Shown: one piece after another, positions 35,582 to 44,919 of the stretch
Numbering within the stretch: the stretch's first letter is position 1
Layout of the letters: every line of letters begins with the position of its first letter
The notes under the pieces: generated by a model
Seen by the model: only the letters and a program-made list of their open reading frames with translations
Database searches by the model: none
What the model was told of the DNA's origin: nothing
Source: Acidimicrobiales bacterium
GTDB taxonomy: Bacteria; Actinomycetota; Acidimicrobiia; Acidimicrobiales; MedAcidi-G1
Assembly (NCBI GenBank): GCA_029245675.1
Contig: JAQWOV010000003.1
Span: forward strand, 1-64,000
Reading direction: 5' to 3'
Length of the DNA stretch: 64,000 nt
Translations under genes and position numbers: made by a program

Positions 35582-36503
35582 GAGCTACTCCAATCAACTT
35601 ATTTACTTGATCTAAACCTTGATCTTTACACCATTTTGAAAACCCTTTGAGGATCTTCTGAGGAGCACGAGGGTTTGCGAATGTAGCTGTTCCTATTTGT
35701 GTTGCAGTTGCCCCTGCCATCAGGAACTCAGAAACGTCTTCCCCTGTTGCAATTCCTCCTACGCCAATGATTGGTATTTCTAAATTGCTGGCGTAAGTAT
35801 CAAAAACTGACCGAATTGCTATTGGTTTAATCGCAGGGCCTGAGACTCCACCTCGCCCAGCCCCTAATAAGGGTTTACGAGTGCCCGTGTTAATCACCAT
35901 GCCTAATAATGTGTTTGCAACTGTTACTGCTTCTGCTCCAGCTTCTTCAGCTGCTTGTGCGATTTGAGGTAAGTCAGGGGTGTTTGAACTGAGCTTCGCC
36001 CAACAAGGTTTTTCTGAAACTAAAGAAGCTTTTACAACTTCAGCAGTTGCCGCCGCTGAATGAGCAAAAAGATTTGTTCTATCTTCTAAATTTGGACAAG
36101 AAGCATTCACTTCTACCGCTATCACAGCATCTGAAGCGCCTGCTAGTAGTTTCGCAGCCTGTGCAAACTCTTCTACTGTTTGCCCCCAAATGCTTACAAC
36201 TACCCTCGCTCCGGTCCTTTCTAACAAGGGAAGATCATTTGTCAGCCATTCTTCTATTCCGGGGCCTTGGAGCCCGATGCTATTGATCATTCCTGCAGAA
36301 GTTGGATGTAAACGGGGCGAAGGATTACCAGGCCAGGGTTTGACATGTAGCGACTTCACAACAATTGCTCCAAGCGAGGAAAGGTCAAAATATTTTGAAA
36401 GTTCAGCACCTTGTCCAGATGTTCCTGATGCTGTCATGATCGGATTTGGAAGGACCACAGACCCTATTCTCGTCGTGAAATCAGTACTTGGAATAAGTCC
36501 CAT
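35574..36503 (-). CDS. pyrD: dihydroorotate dehydrogenase, class 1
   Basis: Oxidises dihydroorotate to orotate with FMN. Class 1 is indicated by the catalytic cysteine in VEVNASCPNLEDRT (class 2 has serine) and by soluble N-terminus PNPIMTASGTSGQG. The 1B subtype would need a PyrK partner, which is not adjacent. An ATG at 36530 overlaps carB by 26 nt; the ATG at 36503, directly after the carB stop, is preferred, giving 309 aa. The choice is uncertain. Confidence 0.95.
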   Translation of the reverse strand: MGLIPSTDFTTRIGSVVLPNPIMTASGTSGQGAELSKYFDLSSLGAIVVKSLHVKPWPGNPSPRLHPTSAGMINSIGLQGPGIEEWLTNDLPLLERTGARVVVSIWGQTVEEFAQAAKLLAGASDAVIAVEVNASCPNLEDRTNLFAHSAAATAEVVKASLVSEKPCWAKLSSNTPDLPQIAQAAEEAGAEAVTVANTLLGMVINTGTRKPLLGAGRGGVSGPAIKPIAIRSVFDTYASNLEIPIIGVGGIATGEDVSEFLMAGATATQIGTATFANPRAPQKILKGFSKWCKDQGLDQVNKLIGVAHG

Positions 36504-36504
36504 A

Positions 36505-39500
36505 TCAGCGCTCTGCTTTGACGCCTTCATGGTATGTCTGAAGAGTACGAACTTCTAGTGAACTATTTTTCCATTCATGAAGACCTTTAGCTGCTGCTAA
36601 TGCTGCAGAGGCAGTAGTAAGAAGTGGTATATCCTCTGCTCCAGCTGCTCCGCGAATATGATCTCCATCGGCACGTGGTCCTCGTCCGTGGGGGCTATTA
36701 ACTACGAGTTGAACTGCTCCCGAACGAATCAGTTCAACTGCATCTGTTCCCTCTTCATCCAGTTTCGCTACTACATCTTTAACTCGTATTCCGTTTTTCT
36801 CTAAATGCTCTGCTGTGCCTTTAGTTGCTACTATCTCAAGCCCTAAATCCGAGAGGCTTCGCGCTGCTTCAAGCCCTGTTTCTTTATCCCTATCTGCAAG
36901 AGACATAAACACTGTTCCTGATTCTGGTAGTGCCCCTCCTGCAGAAATTTGAGACTTAGCGAAAGCTAGTCCGGTTGTTAGATCTATACCCATTACTTCT
37001 CCCGTGGATCGCATTTCTGGGCCAAGCACAGGGTCAGCTTCTGGAAAACGATTGAATGGCAATACTGCTTCTTTAACTGCAACATGGTCTCCAGAGACTC
37101 GAGGCCTAAGCAACTTTTCTTCTCGTAGTTCCGCAAGTGTGGCGCCGACCATCACTCGGCTAGCTACTTTTGCCAAAGGAACCCCTGTCGCTTTAGCTAC
37201 AAAAGGGACAGTTCGTGAAGCGCGAGGGTTAGCTTCAATCACATAAATCTGATCTTCTTTTACTGCAAATTGAACATTGATCAGTCCCTTTACTTCAAGG
37301 GCTTCGGCTATCTGTAATGTAAATTCTTCAATTTTTGCTATTACTTCTTCGCTCAAATGCGGTGGAGGTATCACACACGCGCTGTCCCCACTATGAATAC
37401 CTGCTTCTTCCACATGCTCCATTACTGCCCCTATGACAGCATCTCCAGTTGCGTCCCGGATCGCATCAACATCCACTTCGATTGCTTCTTCTAGGAAACG
37501 ATCAACAAGGACTGGGCGTTCTGAAGAAAGTCCTCCCTCAATTCCTAGACTTCCGAACTCTAAAAGCTCTGCCATAGCTTTCTCTAACTGAGAATGGTCA
37601 TAAACAATTTCCATGGCCCGGCCACCAAGAACATACGAAGGTCTTATCAATACAGGAAAACCAACGTCATCAGCTATTTCTTGGGCTTCATCTAAATTGA
37701 TGGCTGTTCCACCAGGTGGCTGATTGATACCAATACTTCGGCATAACACATTCCAAAGTTCGCGATCTTCAGCGATATCAATTGATTTCGGATTAGTTCC
37801 AGCTATGAGCTCTTCGGGAAGAACCGCTGCGAGTTTCAACGGAGTCTGGCCGCCAAGCGAAACAATTATTCCTTCAGGTTGTTCTACCTCTATGACGTTA
37901 GATACGTCTTCGTAAGTTAACGGCTCAAAATACAGTCGATCGCTAGTGTCATAGTCTGTTGAAACTGTCTCGGGGTTGCAATTAACCATGATTGTTTCGT
38001 AACCAGCAGAACGGAGGGCGAAACTTGCATGTACACAGCAGTAATCAAATTCAATACCTTGACCTATTCGGTTTGGTCCAGATCCAAGGATCATGATTTT
38101 GGGCCGTCCAGATGGCTTCACTTCATTTTCGTCTTCCCAAGTTGAGTAATGATAAGGAGTGTCAGCTGCAAACTCAGCTCCACATGTATCGACTGTTTTA
38201 TAGGTAGGAAATACCCCAAGATTTTCTCGCTTTTCTCTCACTAACGACTCCTGCGTTTCCCAAAGGTAAGCAAGTTGAGCATCAGAAAATCCGAGTTGCT
38301 TTGCTCTCTTCCATGACCATTTATCTAGCGTGTCAAGAGTTTCGTTTTCTAAATATGATCGCTCTTCTGTGATAGCAAGTATCTGATCTAGGAACCATGG
38401 ATCAATAGAAGTATCGGAATGAACTTCTTCAACGGTGAATCCACGTCGAAATAACGCTTCTACCTGATATATGCGATCTGGCGTAGCTACTTTTGCGGCA
38501 GACCTTAGGTCTGCGTTATCCATTTTCTTGAGAGAGTTTTCTGCTGGGTCGGCGTTCAAACCGAATCGGCCATTTTCAAGAGAACGTAACCCCTTTTGTA
38601 ATGATTCAGGGAAAGTTCTACCGATCGCCATAACCTCACCAACGGATTGCATAGACGTGCCAAGAATTCCATCAGCACCTGGAAATTTCTCGAATGCCCA
38701 ACGCGGGATTTTAGTTACTACGTAATCAATAGTGGGTTCAAAAGCAGCTGGAGTTTTTTCTGTGATGTCGTTAGGTATCTCATCAAGGGTGTATCCGACG
38801 GCAAGTCTTGCTGCTATTTTCGCAATTGGAAAGCCTGTTGCTTTTGATGCAAGAGCAGAAGAACGGCTCACTCTCGGATTCATTTCTATAACGACTTGAT
38901 CACCATTTTCTGGATTGACGGCAAACTGGACGTTAGAACCGCCTGTTTCTACGCCAACTCTTCGTAAACAAGCAAAAGAATCATCACGCATCTTCTGATA
39001 TTCAATGTCAGTGAGAGTTTGAGCGGGTGCCACAGTAATGGAATCTCCGGTATGGACGCCCATAGGGTCAAAATTTTCTATTGAGCACACGACCACACAG
39101 TTATCGGACTTATCTCTCATAACTTCTAATTCAAATTCTTTCCATCCTGCAATTGACTGCTCAATAAGTATTTCTGTAATTGGACTAGCGTCTAAACCAT
39201 TCTGGGCTACCTTCTCGAACTCTTCTGAACTGTGCGCCATACCCGTTCCTTTGCCTCCAAGTATGTAGGCAGGGCGTATTATGACCGGGAGTCCTATGTC
39301 TTTAACTACTTCTTTTGCTTCATCTAATGAGTGAGCAATACCAGAAGTTGGAACTTGCAAACCAATTTCCAGCATTGCCTCTTTGAATAGATGGCGATCT
39401 TCTGCGGTAGCAATTGCTTCAGATCGCGCTCCAATGAGCTCAACTCCATATTCTTCAAGTACTCCGGCTTCAACTAGCTCCATAGCAAGATTCAGAGCGG

Positions 39501-39780
39501 TTTGTCCTCCCAATGTTGGTAGAAGAGCATCTGGTCTCTCTTGTTCTATGACTCTTGTCAAAACATCTAACCGAAGAGGTTCAACATAAGTTGCATCGGC
39601 AAAATCAGGATCTGTCATGATGGTTGCAGGATTGGAGTTAACGAGGATTACCCGATAACCCTCTTCTTTTAGAACTCGGCATGCTTGGGTTCCTGAGTAA
39701 TCAAATTCACATGCCTGTCCAATAACTATCGGTCCGGATCCAATAAGGAGAATGCTGGAGATATCTGTTCGTCTTGGCAC
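36505..39780 (-). CDS. carB: carbamoyl-phosphate synthase large subunit
   Basis: Makes carbamoyl phosphate from ammonia, bicarbonate and two ATP; feeds both pyrimidine and arginine synthesis. Two ATP-grasp halves are present: the first begins with [20 protein letters not shown], the second near residue 560 with [20 protein letters not shown]. The C-terminal 150 or so residues form the MGS-like allosteric domain. 1091 aa. Start codon GTG; its G overlaps the carA stop (TAGTG), with GGGGG about 9 nt upstream. Confidence 0.98.
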   Translation of the reverse strand: MPRRTDISSILLIGSGPIVIGQACEFDYSGTQACRVLKEEGYRVILVNSNPATIMTDPDFADATYVEPLRLDVLTRVIEQERPDALLPTLGGQTALNLAMELVEAGVLEEYGVELIGARSEAIATAEDRHLFKEAMLEIGLQVPTSGIAHSLDEAKEVVKDIGLPVIIRPAYILGGKGTGMAHSSEEFEKVAQNGLDASPITEILIEQSIAGWKEFELEVMRDKSDNCVVVCSIENFDPMGVHTGDSITVAPAQTLTDIEYQKMRDDSFACLRRVGVETGGSNVQFAVNPENGDQVVIEMNPRVSRSSALASKATGFPIAKIAARLAVGYTLDEIPNDITEKTPAAFEPTIDYVVTKIPRWAFEKFPGADGILGTSMQSVGEVMAIGRTFPESLQKGLRSLENGRFGLNADPAENSLKKMDNADLRSAAKVATPDRIYQVEALFRRGFTVEEVHSDTSIDPWFLDQILAITEERSYLENETLDTLDKWSWKRAKQLGFSDAQLAYLWETQESLVREKRENLGVFPTYKTVDTCGAEFAADTPYHYSTWEDENEVKPSGRPKIMILGSGPNRIGQGIEFDYCCVHASFALRSAGYETIMVNCNPETVSTDYDTSDRLYFEPLTYEDVSNVIEVEQPEGIIVSLGGQTPLKLAAVLPEELIAGTNPKSIDIAEDRELWNVLCRSIGINQPPGGTAINLDEAQEIADDVGFPVLIRPSYVLGGRAMEIVYDHSQLEKAMAELLEFGSLGIEGGLSSERPVLVDRFLEEAIEVDVDAIRDATGDAVIGAVMEHVEEAGIHSGDSACVIPPPHLSEEVIAKIEEFTLQIAEALEVKGLINVQFAVKEDQIYVIEANPRASRTVPFVAKATGVPLAKVASRVMVGATLAELREEKLLRPRVSGDHVAVKEAVLPFNRFPEADPVLGPEMRSTGEVMGIDLTTGLAFAKSQISAGGALPESGTVFMSLADRDKETGLEAARSLSDLGLEIVATKGTAEHLEKNGIRVKDVVAKLDEEGTDAVELIRSGAVQLVVNSPHGRGPRADGDHIRGAAGAEDIPLLTTASAALAAAKGLHEWKNSSLEVRTLQTYHEGVKAER

Positions 39781-40883
39781 TAGAACTTACCCCCATTAGT
39801 TTTCGCCATCAGTTCTTCAAATTCTTTGAAAAGGTACTGACTATCATGTGGTCCTGGGCCTGCTTCAGGGTGATACTGAACACTAAATGCCGGGACTTCT
39901 TGGCAGCGGAGACCTTCAATGGTTTCATCGTTCAAGTTAATATGCGTTAAGTCAACAGAAGGAATGCCTCCGTCAGCTACGCAATAGTTATGGTTTTGGC
40001 TTGTTATTTCAACGGCTCCTGTCTTTAAGTTTCTTACAGGATGATTTCCTCCATGATGGCCAAATGGCAATTTATAAGTTTCAGCGCCAAGAGTTGCAGC
40101 AAGTAACTGGTGACCAAGACATATCCCAAATATTGGTACTTCTCCAAGAAGCGATGAGATGTTTGAACGTATATCTGTTAGTGGTGCAGGGTCCCCTGGT
40201 CCGTTTGATAAGAAGACTCCGTCTGGTTCTTGCTCTAGAACCTCTTCGTATGAGGTCTGAGCGGGAACTACAATGACTTCACCTAATTTAGATAGATGAT
40301 GAAGAATTGTGGTTTTTATGCCGAAATCATAGGCAACTATTCGCCTAGTTCCACCGAGAGAAGGAACAATATATTTTGTTTTACAGGTAACAGTTGAGAC
40401 GAGGTCAATTCCATCTGTAGGCGGAGCTTTTTGGGCAGATTGAATTAACTCATTTAAGTCTCCCTGTCCGAAAGCTGCTGGCATTGAACCTTGATCCCTG
40501 AGATGGCGTGTAAGGCGTCGAGTGTCTATTCCAGCTATTCCAGGTACTTCATGCTCTTTTAAAAATGCATCAAGACTATTGGTGGCACGCCAATTACTTG
40601 TTCTTCTGCTGAGTTGTCGGACGATAACTCCGGAACAAAAGGGATTTCCACTCTCATAATCCTCATTATTCACTCCATAATTTCCTATGTGCGGATAGGT
40701 GAAAGTTATTATCTGCCCGGCATAGGAAGGGTCAGTGATTACCTCTTGATACCCCGACATAACAGTGTTGAAGACAGCTTCTCCGGTGGTAACTCCATTA
40801 ACTGGTGGGGCTCCAATCATCTCACCTTCAAATATTGTTCCATCGGCAAGCACGAGTCTCGCAACCTTCACATCTCGATTCAT
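39780..40883 (-). CDS. carA: carbamoyl-phosphate synthase small subunit
   Basis: Glutaminase subunit that passes ammonia to CarB. The class I amidotransferase site [14 protein letters not shown] holds the nucleophile cysteine; the His-Glu pair is in [11 protein letters not shown] near the C-terminus. 367 aa, normal. It overlaps pyrC upstream by 4 nt and carB downstream. Confidence 0.98.
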   Translation of the reverse strand: MNRDVKVARLVLADGTIFEGEMIGAPPVNGVTTGEAVFNTVMSGYQEVITDPSYAGQIITFTYPHIGNYGVNNEDYESGNPFCSGVIVRQLSRRTSNWRATNSLDAFLKEHEVPGIAGIDTRRLTRHLRDQGSMPAAFGQGDLNELIQSAQKAPPTDGIDLVSTVTCKTKYIVPSLGGTRRIVAYDFGIKTTILHHLSKLGEVIVVPAQTSYEEVLEQEPDGVFLSNGPGDPAPLTDIRSNISSLLGEVPIFGICLGHQLLAATLGAETYKLPFGHHGGNHPVRNLKTGAVEITSQNHNYCVADGGIPSVDLTHINLNDETIEGLRCQEVPAFSVQYHPEAGPGPHDSQYLFKEFEELMAKTNGGKF

Positions 40884-42172
40884 CGCTGAATTTCTCCATC
40901 TAGCACTACAGCTTCTCCTGATTGAATTGTGTGCCGAACACGCCCTCTTAAACGTCGTCCTTCGTATGGAGTGTTTGAACTCCTACTCGCCATCAAATTG
41001 CCTGATACTGTCCATGTGATATCAGGGTCAATTACGCAAAGGTTAGCTTTTGCTCCTATCGAGACAGTGTTTCCATGTCGATCTAATACTCCAGCTATTG
41101 CTGCTGGGCGCCAAGATAGAAGAGCGAGAATTTGCGGTAGGTCTAGCCCTGAGTCTTCGAGAGAAATGCTAAAGGCTGTTTCAAGACCAAGCATCCCCGG
41201 AGGAGCTTCATCAAAAGATTTTTCCTTTGAATGATCTGTATGGGGAGCGTGGTCAGTGGCAATCGCATCAATAGTCCCATCAGATAAACCTTTTCTCACC
41301 GCTATTACATCTTGATCGGTTCGAAGTGGAGGGTGTACCTTAAACACTGGGTCATAAGAAGCACATGACTCATCGGTAAGGCTGAAATGGTGGGTAGTGG
41401 CCTCAGCGGTTATTGGGAGACCTTCTTGTTTTGCCAGACGAACCATCTCAACAGATCCTGATGTTGATAGATGCTGAAAATGCATGTGTGCGCCAGTAAG
41501 GCGGACGAGAGCTATATCTCGTGAAACCATAAGTTCTTCAGCTTCTGCCGGTTGTCCAGGAATACCAAGACGAGAGGACCAGGCCCCTTCATGCATGTAT
41601 CCGCCAGAAGAAAGAGCTTCAACTTCACAATGTTGGGCTAGCACGACTGGACGTCCTAGCCGATGCGTTAACCCAGTGCTGTACTCCATAATTCGACGCA
41701 TTAAACGAGGATCTTGTAAACCATTTCCGTCGTCGGTAAAGATTCCTACTCCAGCATCTACTAGTTCTCCCATTGGAGACATCTGTTCTCCGTTACGGCC
41801 TACTGTCATTGTCCCGGTAGGAATAATTTCACAAACCGATTTTTCCCCCAAAGCTCTGACTTGTTCAATAACAGCTAGGCAGTCCATAGCAGGCGTCGTG
41901 TTCGGCATAGCAATTAAGGCCGTGTAACCACCTAAAGCTCCGCCTCTCGCCCCTGTTTCTATTGTTTCTGCGTCTTCCTGCCCAGGTTCACGGAGATGAC
42001 TATGTAAATCAACGAACCCAGAGGTAACGATGCACCCAGAAGCGTCAATTTCTTCTTCTCCTTTTAAGTTTGAGGAAACTTCCGTGATTAGTCCGTCGTC
42101 TCCTATCGCTACATCAGCTTTCTTTTCACCTTCTGAATCAATGATGGTGCCGCCACGAATTACAAGACTCAT
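40880..42172 (-). CDS. pyrC: dihydroorotase
   Basis: Zinc amidohydrolase closing carbamoyl aspartate to dihydroorotate. Metal site DLHSHLREPGQEDAET near residue 55, DDGNGLQDP in the middle, and ATDHAPHTDHSKE for the later ligands. The AllB/PyrC class I type, 430 aa. Overlaps pyrB and carA by 4 nt each. Confidence 0.97.
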   Translation of the reverse strand: MSLVIRGGTIIDSEGEKKADVAIGDDGLITEVSSNLKGEEEIDASGCIVTSGFVDLHSHLREPGQEDAETIETGARGGALGGYTALIAMPNTTPAMDCLAVIEQVRALGEKSVCEIIPTGTMTVGRNGEQMSPMGELVDAGVGIFTDDGNGLQDPRLMRRIMEYSTGLTHRLGRPVVLAQHCEVEALSSGGYMHEGAWSSRLGIPGQPAEAEELMVSRDIALVRLTGAHMHFQHLSTSGSVEMVRLAKQEGLPITAEATTHHFSLTDESCASYDPVFKVHPPLRTDQDVIAVRKGLSDGTIDAIATDHAPHTDHSKEKSFDEAPPGMLGLETAFSISLEDSGLDLPQILALLSWRPAAIAGVLDRHGNTVSIGAKANLCVIDPDITWTVSGNLMASRSSNTPYEGRRLRGRVRHTIQSGEAVVLDGEIQR

Positions 42173-43131
42173 TGTCCACCTTCCAATTCACTAGCTGCGC
42201 CTAGCTTGCGTCCTGAGCCCAACAGGAGGAACAGAACCGCCATTCGGATAGAGACCCCATTTGATACTTGATCAAGAATGACTGATCTTGGGTCTGAAGC
42301 TACTGCTGCTTCAATTTCAATTCCACGATTTGTAGGACCGGGATGGCAAATAAGTGCGTCCTTTGGAAGTGTTGCCGAACGTTTTATATTCAATCCGTAG
42401 TCCGCTGTGTACTCTCTGACTGAAGGAATTAGGCCTTCGCTAATTCTCTCATTCTGCATTCTCAAGAGATAACAAACATCTAATGTTGGGAGCACTTCAT
42501 CTAGGTCATAAGAAATAGTTACGGGCCATCCTTCAAGAGATGGAGGCAACAAGGTAGGTGGGGCTACTAGTACTACCTCTGCTCCAAGCATCGTAAAAGC
42601 AAGCACATCGGATCTGGCAACCCGTGAATGTCTTATATCACCAACGATGGCTATTCGGAGTCCATTGAGTGAACCCTTATGTTTTCTTAAGGTATACGCA
42701 TCTAGTAGCGCCTGAGTAGGGTGTTCGTGACAGCCATCTCCTGCATTGACGACCAGTGCGTCTGTCCAATTATCGATGCGTTGAGCTATCCCTGCGGCAG
42801 GATGCCTCACTACAAGAACATCTGCTCCGTAAGCTTCTATTACCTCAACAGTGTCGCGAATACTTTCCCCTTTTGAGAGTGATGAAGATCCTGCTCCGAA
42901 ACTCATTGTGTCTGCTGAGAGGCGTCGTGCTGCAGTTTCAAAAGAAAGCCGAGTTCGAGTGGAATTTTCGAAAAATAATGTGGCAACTGTTCGTCCTCTA
43001 AGCGCTGGAACTTTGGGAATAGGTCGGCGTCCAATCTCGTCAAAAGTGTCTGTCAGATCCAGAATTTCTTCTATATCGCTTTTTGTCATACCTTCAATGG
43101 ACAGTAAGCTTCTAGATGGGGTTGAATTCAC
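42169..43131 (-). CDS. pyrB: aspartate carbamoyltransferase catalytic subunit
   Basis: Joins carbamoyl phosphate and aspartate. FFENSTRTRLSFETAA carries the carbamoyl-phosphate site; HPAAGIAQRIDNW, DGCHEHPTQALLDAYT and HPGPTNRGIEI are further signatures. 320 aa; no PyrI regulatory subunit gene is adjacent, so control is likely at expression level by PyrR. Overlaps pyrR by 4 nt. Confidence 0.98.
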   Translation of the reverse strand: MNSTPSRSLLSIEGMTKSDIEEILDLTDTFDEIGRRPIPKVPALRGRTVATLFFENSTRTRLSFETAARRLSADTMSFGAGSSSLSKGESIRDTVEVIEAYGADVLVVRHPAAGIAQRIDNWTDALVVNAGDGCHEHPTQALLDAYTLRKHKGSLNGLRIAIVGDIRHSRVARSDVLAFTMLGAEVVLVAPPTLLPPSLEGWPVTISYDLDEVLPTLDVCYLLRMQNERISEGLIPSVREYTADYGLNIKRSATLPKDALICHPGPTNRGIEIEAAVASDPRSVILDQVSNGVSIRMAVLFLLLGSGRKLGAASELEGGQ

Positions 43132-43694
43132 TTTTCTACCGTCCCAAGATCTACTCCTTCTGGACTCACATCTACAATCTCTGATATGCGAGTGGGGAGA
43201 TTTTTTCCTACATAATCAGGTCTGATAGGCAACTCTCGATGCCCGCGATCAACCATCACTGCAAGTTGAATTTCTTTGGGGCGACCAAAATCACAAAGCG
43301 CATCTAAAGCCGCTCTAATAGTCCGACCGGTAAAAAGAACATCATCGGCGATAACGATCGTCGCCCCATCTAGATCAACAGAAATATCTGTTACTGCTTC
43401 AGGTATGACGGGTCGCATGCCTATGTCATCACGATGAAGCGCTACATCTAGTGTCCCTTGAGGAGGGCTCGTACCGCTGATTTTACTCAGAGCTTCAGTG
43501 AGCATTTCTGCCACCATTACTCCCCCGGTTTGAAGCCCTATCAAAACAACATTGTCTAATCCATGGTTTCTTTCAACTATTTCATGGGCCATACGTTGAA
43601 TTGCGCGTTTGATGTCTTCTGCGTTTAAAACTCTTGCGTGTGCAACAAAAACGCCCCCTTTAGGGGGCGTTTGAACTCGTTTTTTTTCAACCAC
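43128..43694 (-). CDS. pyrR: PyrR: pyr mRNA-binding attenuation protein / uracil phosphoribosyltransferase
   Basis: UMP/UTP-sensing RNA-binding regulator of the pyr operon. The PRPP loop IADDVLFTGRTIRAAL is intact, and the core aligns with other PyrR from ARVLNAEDIKRAI onward. The frame begins with a TTG at 43721 inside the PyrR-binding hairpin, which is implausible. The GTG at 43694 has AGAGGAG (43704-43710) exactly 9 nt upstream and is chosen, giving 188 aa. This leaves about 19 residues before the PyrR core; they coincide with a terminator-like hairpin in the DNA (codons 8-16). There is no ATG, GTG or TTG in frame between that hairpin and the core. Confidence 0.95.
   Translation of the reverse strand: MVEKKRVQTPPKGGVFVAHARVLNAEDIKRAIQRMAHEIVERNHGLDNVVLIGLQTGGVMVAEMLTEALSKISGTSPPQGTLDVALHRDDIGMRPVIPEAVTDISVDLDGATIVIADDVLFTGRTIRAALDALCDFGRPKEIQLAVMVDRGHRELPIRPDYVGKNLPTRISEIVDVSPEGVDLGTVEK
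43647..43672 (-). terminator. terminator-like hairpin inside the 5' coding region of pyrR
   Basis: On the minus strand AAACGCCCCC, loop TAAA, GGGGGCGTTT form a perfect 10-bp stem (43649-43672), followed so that five consecutive T close the arm (43647-43651). As RNA this is a strong intrinsic terminator with a short U tract. It lies within codons 8-16 of pyrR as started at 43694, so translating ribosomes would prevent it from folding. It is the first opportunity to stop transcription of the seven-gene pyr operon. Confidence 0.75.
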
Positions 43695-43703
43695 TTCTAT
43701 GAA

Positions 43704-43710
43704 CTCCTCT
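43704..43710 (-). promoter_or_regulatory. Shine-Dalgarno of pyrR
   Basis: AGAGGAG on the minus strand, 9 nt before the GTG at 43694. It decides the pyrR start and lies only 3 nt past the base of the PyrR-binding hairpin, so bound PyrR would be expected to block ribosome access. Confidence 0.8.
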
Positions 43711-43713
43711 GAT

Positions 43714-43744
43714 CCGTGCAAGCCTCACAGGACTCGCTTCACGG
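43714..43744 (-). promoter_or_regulatory. PyrR-binding RNA hairpin of the pyr operon
   Basis: The minus strand carries AGTCCTGTGAGGCT (43721-43734), an exact match to the PyrR binding-loop consensus ARUCCNGNGAGGNU. It sits in a proper stem: CCGTG pairs with CACGG, AAGC with GCTT, with one bulged G. PyrR with UMP/UTP binds such loops. In Bacillus this controls an antiterminator; in mycobacteria it represses translation. Its position immediately before the Shine-Dalgarno favours the latter here. Confidence 0.88.
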
Positions 43745-43830
43745 TCAAAAAAGAACTGTAGCAAATTAAAACGGTGCTCGCGCCATCTTTGAAAACTTCG
43801 TCCTAGTTGAGAAAGACATTCAACTAATTA

Positions 43831-44253
43831 CTAGTTGCTATCAGTTCTAGTCTCTTCAGAGATACTTGCGACTACCCCATTAATGAACCTGCTCGATTGT
43901 TCAGTTGAATACTCGCTCGCTAAAGCTACTGCTTCAGACAGGATGGCCTCTATTGGTATATCTAAGCGATAAAGAACCTCGTAAGTCGCCATGCGCAGTA
44001 ACGCCTTATCTATGATTGGCATGCGTTCAGTACTCCATCCTTCAGCGAACTGATCAATCATGGAATCGATTCTTTCCAAATGAGTAGATATTCCTTTAAC
44101 CAGGTCTGATACGAATTGTTCTGGTTCTACGGGTTGCTCATCAAGATAATCAGTAAGAGATTGCCCATGGTTATCAGCAGCATAAAGAATATTGAGAACG
44201 GTTTCTCTTGCTTCTCGGCGAGAGCCAAAGTCAGTATCTAATTCTTCGCTCAT
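43831..44253 (-). CDS. nusB: transcription antitermination factor NusB
   Basis: Binds boxA RNA with NusE (S10) to protect rRNA transcription. The helical NusB fold is recognised by RREARETVLNILYAADNHGQ near the start and DKALLRMATYEVLY, IPIEAILSEAVALASEY and SSRFINGVVASI at the end. 140 aa. A ribosome site GAGGG precedes the ATG. It follows efp by 17 nt and leads toward pyrR. Confidence 0.96.
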   Translation of the reverse strand: MSEELDTDFGSRREARETVLNILYAADNHGQSLTDYLDEQPVEPEQFVSDLVKGISTHLERIDSMIDQFAEGWSTERMPIIDKALLRMATYEVLYRLDIPIEAILSEAVALASEYSTEQSSRFINGVVASISEETRTDSN

Positions 44254-44270
44254 TACATATCCCTCAAGGG

Positions 44271-44834
44271 TCAGACCCGACCTAGATATTCGCCTGTTCG
44301 AGTATCAACTTTGACCACTTCGTTTTGTTCTACAAACAAAGGAACTTGAACCACCAAGCCGGTTTCTAAGGTGGCTGGTTTTCGTGCTCCAGATACTCGA
44401 TCTCCTTGGATGCCAGGTTCGGTTTCTGATATCTCGATCTGTACTGAAGCCGGTAGTTCTACTCCAATTACTTCTTCGCCATACATAAGTAATTGTGGCG
44501 TGCTGGAGTCAACAAGGTAGTTCGTCGCTTCCCCGAGAGTTTCAGGGGTCACTGTCAACTGCTCATAGGTTTCAGTATCCATGAATACGTAATCTGCGCC
44601 TTCTCTATAAAGGAATTGCATATCTCTTTTATCTACTATGGCTCGTTCTACTTTTTCTCCAGCCCGGAAAGTGCGATCCACTACTGCTCCAGAGCGAACA
44701 TTTTTCAAGGTAGTACGAACGAAAGCATGACCTTTCCCAGGTTTAACATGTTGAAAATCAACTACTTGAACCAGAGAGCCCTCAAGGTCGAGCGTCATAC
44801 CATTCTTTAAATCGTTAGTAGTGATTGTGGCCAT
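44271..44834 (-). CDS. efp: elongation factor P
   Basis: Relieves ribosome stalling at polyproline. The three-domain form is complete at 187 aa: domain I with HVKPGKGHAFVRTTLKNVRS (the tip lysine in PGKGHAF), domain II from about residue 65, and domain III ending in RTGEYLGRV. AAAGGAAA precedes the ATG. No EpmA/YmfI modification genes are near. First gene of an efp-nusB pair. Confidence 0.97.
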   Translation of the reverse strand: MATITTNDLKNGMTLDLEGSLVQVVDFQHVKPGKGHAFVRTTLKNVRSGAVVDRTFRAGEKVERAIVDKRDMQFLYREGADYVFMDTETYEQLTVTPETLGEATNYLVDSSTPQLLMYGEEVIGVELPASVQIEISETEPGIQGDRVSGARKPATLETGLVVQVPLFVEQNEVVKVDTRTGEYLGRV

Positions 44835-44919
44835 ACTCTTTCCTTTCCCGCTATCCGGTCTCTTAAATATAAGTGACAGAAATCAGAAAGGAACCAACAA
44901 CTCTTGTTCTTTATATTTA

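Noticed and set aside
43692-43721. pyrR starting at 43721
   Set aside because: That codon is TTG and lies within the PyrR-binding loop; the GTG at 43694 has a strong, well-spaced Shine-Dalgarno.
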